DNA from: Coriaria nepalensis
Lineage: Eukaryota > Streptophyta > Magnoliopsida > Cucurbitales > Coriariaceae
DNA: 64,000 nucleotides
Direction of reading: 5' to 3'
Assembly: GCA_027186245.1 (NCBI GenBank)
Contig: CP114481.1
Span: 45,477,501 to 45,541,500, forward strand
Positions within the stretch are counted from its first letter, which is position 1; the number at the start of each line of letters is the position of its first letter. The position numbers were made by a program, and so were the translations under genes. The notes beneath the pieces were generated by a model that was not told where the DNA came from, did not search any database, and saw only the letters and a list, made by a program, of their open reading frames with translations. Below, piece by piece: positions 62,701 to 64,000 of this stretch.

Positions 62701-64000
62701 TGGAGTGCCAAAATAGAATTCGTTCGACTTGCTTTGAAATAAGTTATTGACTTGAAATGACTCATTCAAATGATTTTAAGGTTAAACGAATGCACACTTT
62801 CCTTGCATTGATTATTTCCAAGTTATGCACAAAACTTTTGTTTGAAGTGAGAAAATAGAATTCGTTCGACTTGCTTTGGAATAAGATATTGACTTAAATT
62901 GACTGATTGAAATGATTTTAAGGTTAAACGAATGCACACTTTCCTTACACTGATCATTTGCAAGTTATGCACAAAACCTGTGTTTGGAGTGCAAAAATAG
63001 AATTCGTTCGACTTGCTTTGAAATAAGTTATTGACTTGAAATGACTCATTCAAATGATTTTAAGGTTAAACGAATGCACACTTTCCTTGCAATGATCATT
63101 TGCAAGTTATGCACAAAACTTTTGTTTGAAGTGCGAAAATAGAATTCGTTCGACTTGCTTTGAAATAAGTTATTGACTTGAAATGACTGATTGAAATGAT
63201 TTTATGGGTAAACGAATGCACACTTTCCTTGAACTGATCATTTGCAAGTTATGCACAAAACTTATGTTTAGAGTGCAAAAATAGAATTCGCTCGACTTGC
63301 TTTGAAATAAGTTATTGACTTGAAATGACTCATTCAAATGATTTTAAAGTTAAACGAATGCACACTTTCCTTGCATTGATTATTTCCAAGTTATGCACAA
63401 AACTTTTGTTTGAAGTGAGAAAATAGAATTCGTTCGACTTGCTTTGGAATAAGATATTGACTTAAATTGACTGATTGAAATGACTTTAAGGTTAAACGAA
63501 TGCACACTTTCCTTGCACTGATCATTTGCAAGTTATGCACAAAACCTGTGTTTGGAGTGCAAAAATAGAATTCGTTCGACTTGCTTTGAAATAAGTTATT
63601 GACTTGAAATGACTCATTCAAATGATTTTAAGGTTAAACGCATGCACACTTTCCTTGCATATCACAGTTCCAAGTTATGCACAAAACTTTTGTTTGAAGT
63701 GCGAAAATAGAATTCGTTCGACTTGCTTTGGAATAAGATATTGACTTGAAATGACTGATTGAAATGATTTTAAGGTTAAACGAATGCACACTTTCCTTGC
63801 ACTGATCATTTGCAAGTTATGCACAAAACTTGTGTTTGGAGTGCCAAAATAGAATTCGTTCGACTTGCTTTGGAATAAGTTATTGACATGAAATGACTCA
63901 TTCAAATGATTTTAAGGTTAAACGAATGCACACTTTCCTTGCATTGATCATTTGCAAGTTATGCACAAAACTTTTGTTTGGAGTGCGAAAATAGAATTCG
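59761..64000. repeat. Right satellite domain
   Basis: 59900-60470 continues the match to 51240-51800, with the offset increased by one monomer (8660 bp). After about 62.7 kb the monomers resemble those of 28-30 kb (GATTATTTCC, GTGAGAAAATAG, GACTTAAATTGACTG, AAACCTGTG). A one-base deletion gives GACTCATCAAATG near 61061. A cluster of substitutions lies at 63659-63669. The array continues beyond the window. Confidence 0.8.

Larger units (their letters stand above)
1..64000. repeat. 142-bp satellite DNA array (whole window)
   Basis: The entire window is a head-to-tail array of a 142-bp monomer, and both edges cut through the array. Landmarks repeated in nearly every monomer, in order, are GAATTCGTTCGACTTGC, a segment around TTGACTTGAAATGACT, TTTTAAGGTTAAACGAATG, CACACTTTCCTTGCA, TGATCATTTGCAAG and TTATGCACAAAACTT. 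All copies lie in one orientation. I found no inverted segment, mobile element or unique spacer. One B-type monomer hand-counted at 45 G+C of 142. The distance between first and last EcoRI site is 450 monomers plus 84 bp, explained by listed indels. Such arrays typically form eukaryotic centromeric or pericentromeric heterochromatin; that location is inferred, not shown by the sequence. Confidence 0.98.

Noticed and set aside
1..64000. CRISPR array
   Set aside because: The repeats are contiguous 142-bp units without unique spacers and without cas genes; this is satellite DNA.
1..64000. Assignment to the Tenebrio molitor 142-bp satellite
   Set aside because: The monomer length agrees, but I cannot compare sequences here. 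That satellite is reported as very uniform, whereas these monomers differ by several percent. Left open.
1..64000. tRNA, rRNA or other RNA genes
   Set aside because: No segment departs from the satellite consensus, and the short dyads have no cloverleaf or rRNA-like features.

Overview
The window is one uninterrupted block of satellite DNA. It is a head-to-tail tandem array of an AT-rich monomer of 142 bp (about 32% G+C by hand count on one consensus monomer), and every monomer has the same orientation. I see no protein-coding gene, RNA gene, transposon, CRISPR array or unique sequence. From the first EcoRI site (position 10) to the last (position 63994) is 63984 bp. This equals 450 x 142 bp plus 84 bp, and the 84 bp are fully accounted for by 15 small indels I could locate.

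Organism: a long, transposon-free satellite with higher-order organisation indicates a eukaryotic heterochromatic region, most plausibly centromeric or pericentromeric. The sequence alone does not tell me the species. A 142-bp satellite is known from the beetle Tenebrio molitor, but plant satellites of similar length exist and I cannot confirm a match. CpG is not depleted in the monomer, which fits an unmethylated genome (many insects) or a young array rather than an old methylated one.

Organisation: two common monomer types, A and B, differ at about nine sites and often alternate as a 284-bp dimer. Further types (C with ACTAATG...CCTGGCATTG, D with GCGCACTTTCATTG and GGTTGTAGTG, E with CAACTTGTGCAC and an EcoRI-destroying AAAATTCG) are interspersed and define domains. 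Left domain (1 to about 7.3 kb): A, B and D types, shuffled in short duplicated segments. 7.9-11.1 kb: a 12-monomer (1704 bp) unit repeated in tandem. 11.1-19.7 kb: the most heterogeneous stretch, with 7- and 9-monomer duplications. 19.7-26.8 kb: a 3.2-3.7 kb block present twice, the second copy longer by one monomer and one dimer. 26.8-34.2 kb: mixed, with 568-bp four-monomer units. 34.2-49.1 kb: a block of about 7.4 kb present twice at an offset of 7525 bp with only eight substitutions noted. 49.1-59.8 kb: a mosaic of re-used pieces of that block, including a third copy of a 2.56-kb piece. 59.8-64 kb: a return to monomer types typical of 28-34 kb.

The picture is of repeated segmental amplification by unequal exchange, with the largest and most nearly identical duplications in the right half. 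Predicted reading frames of 60-100 residues recur throughout, but they are a by-product of the repeat and no proteins are annotated.
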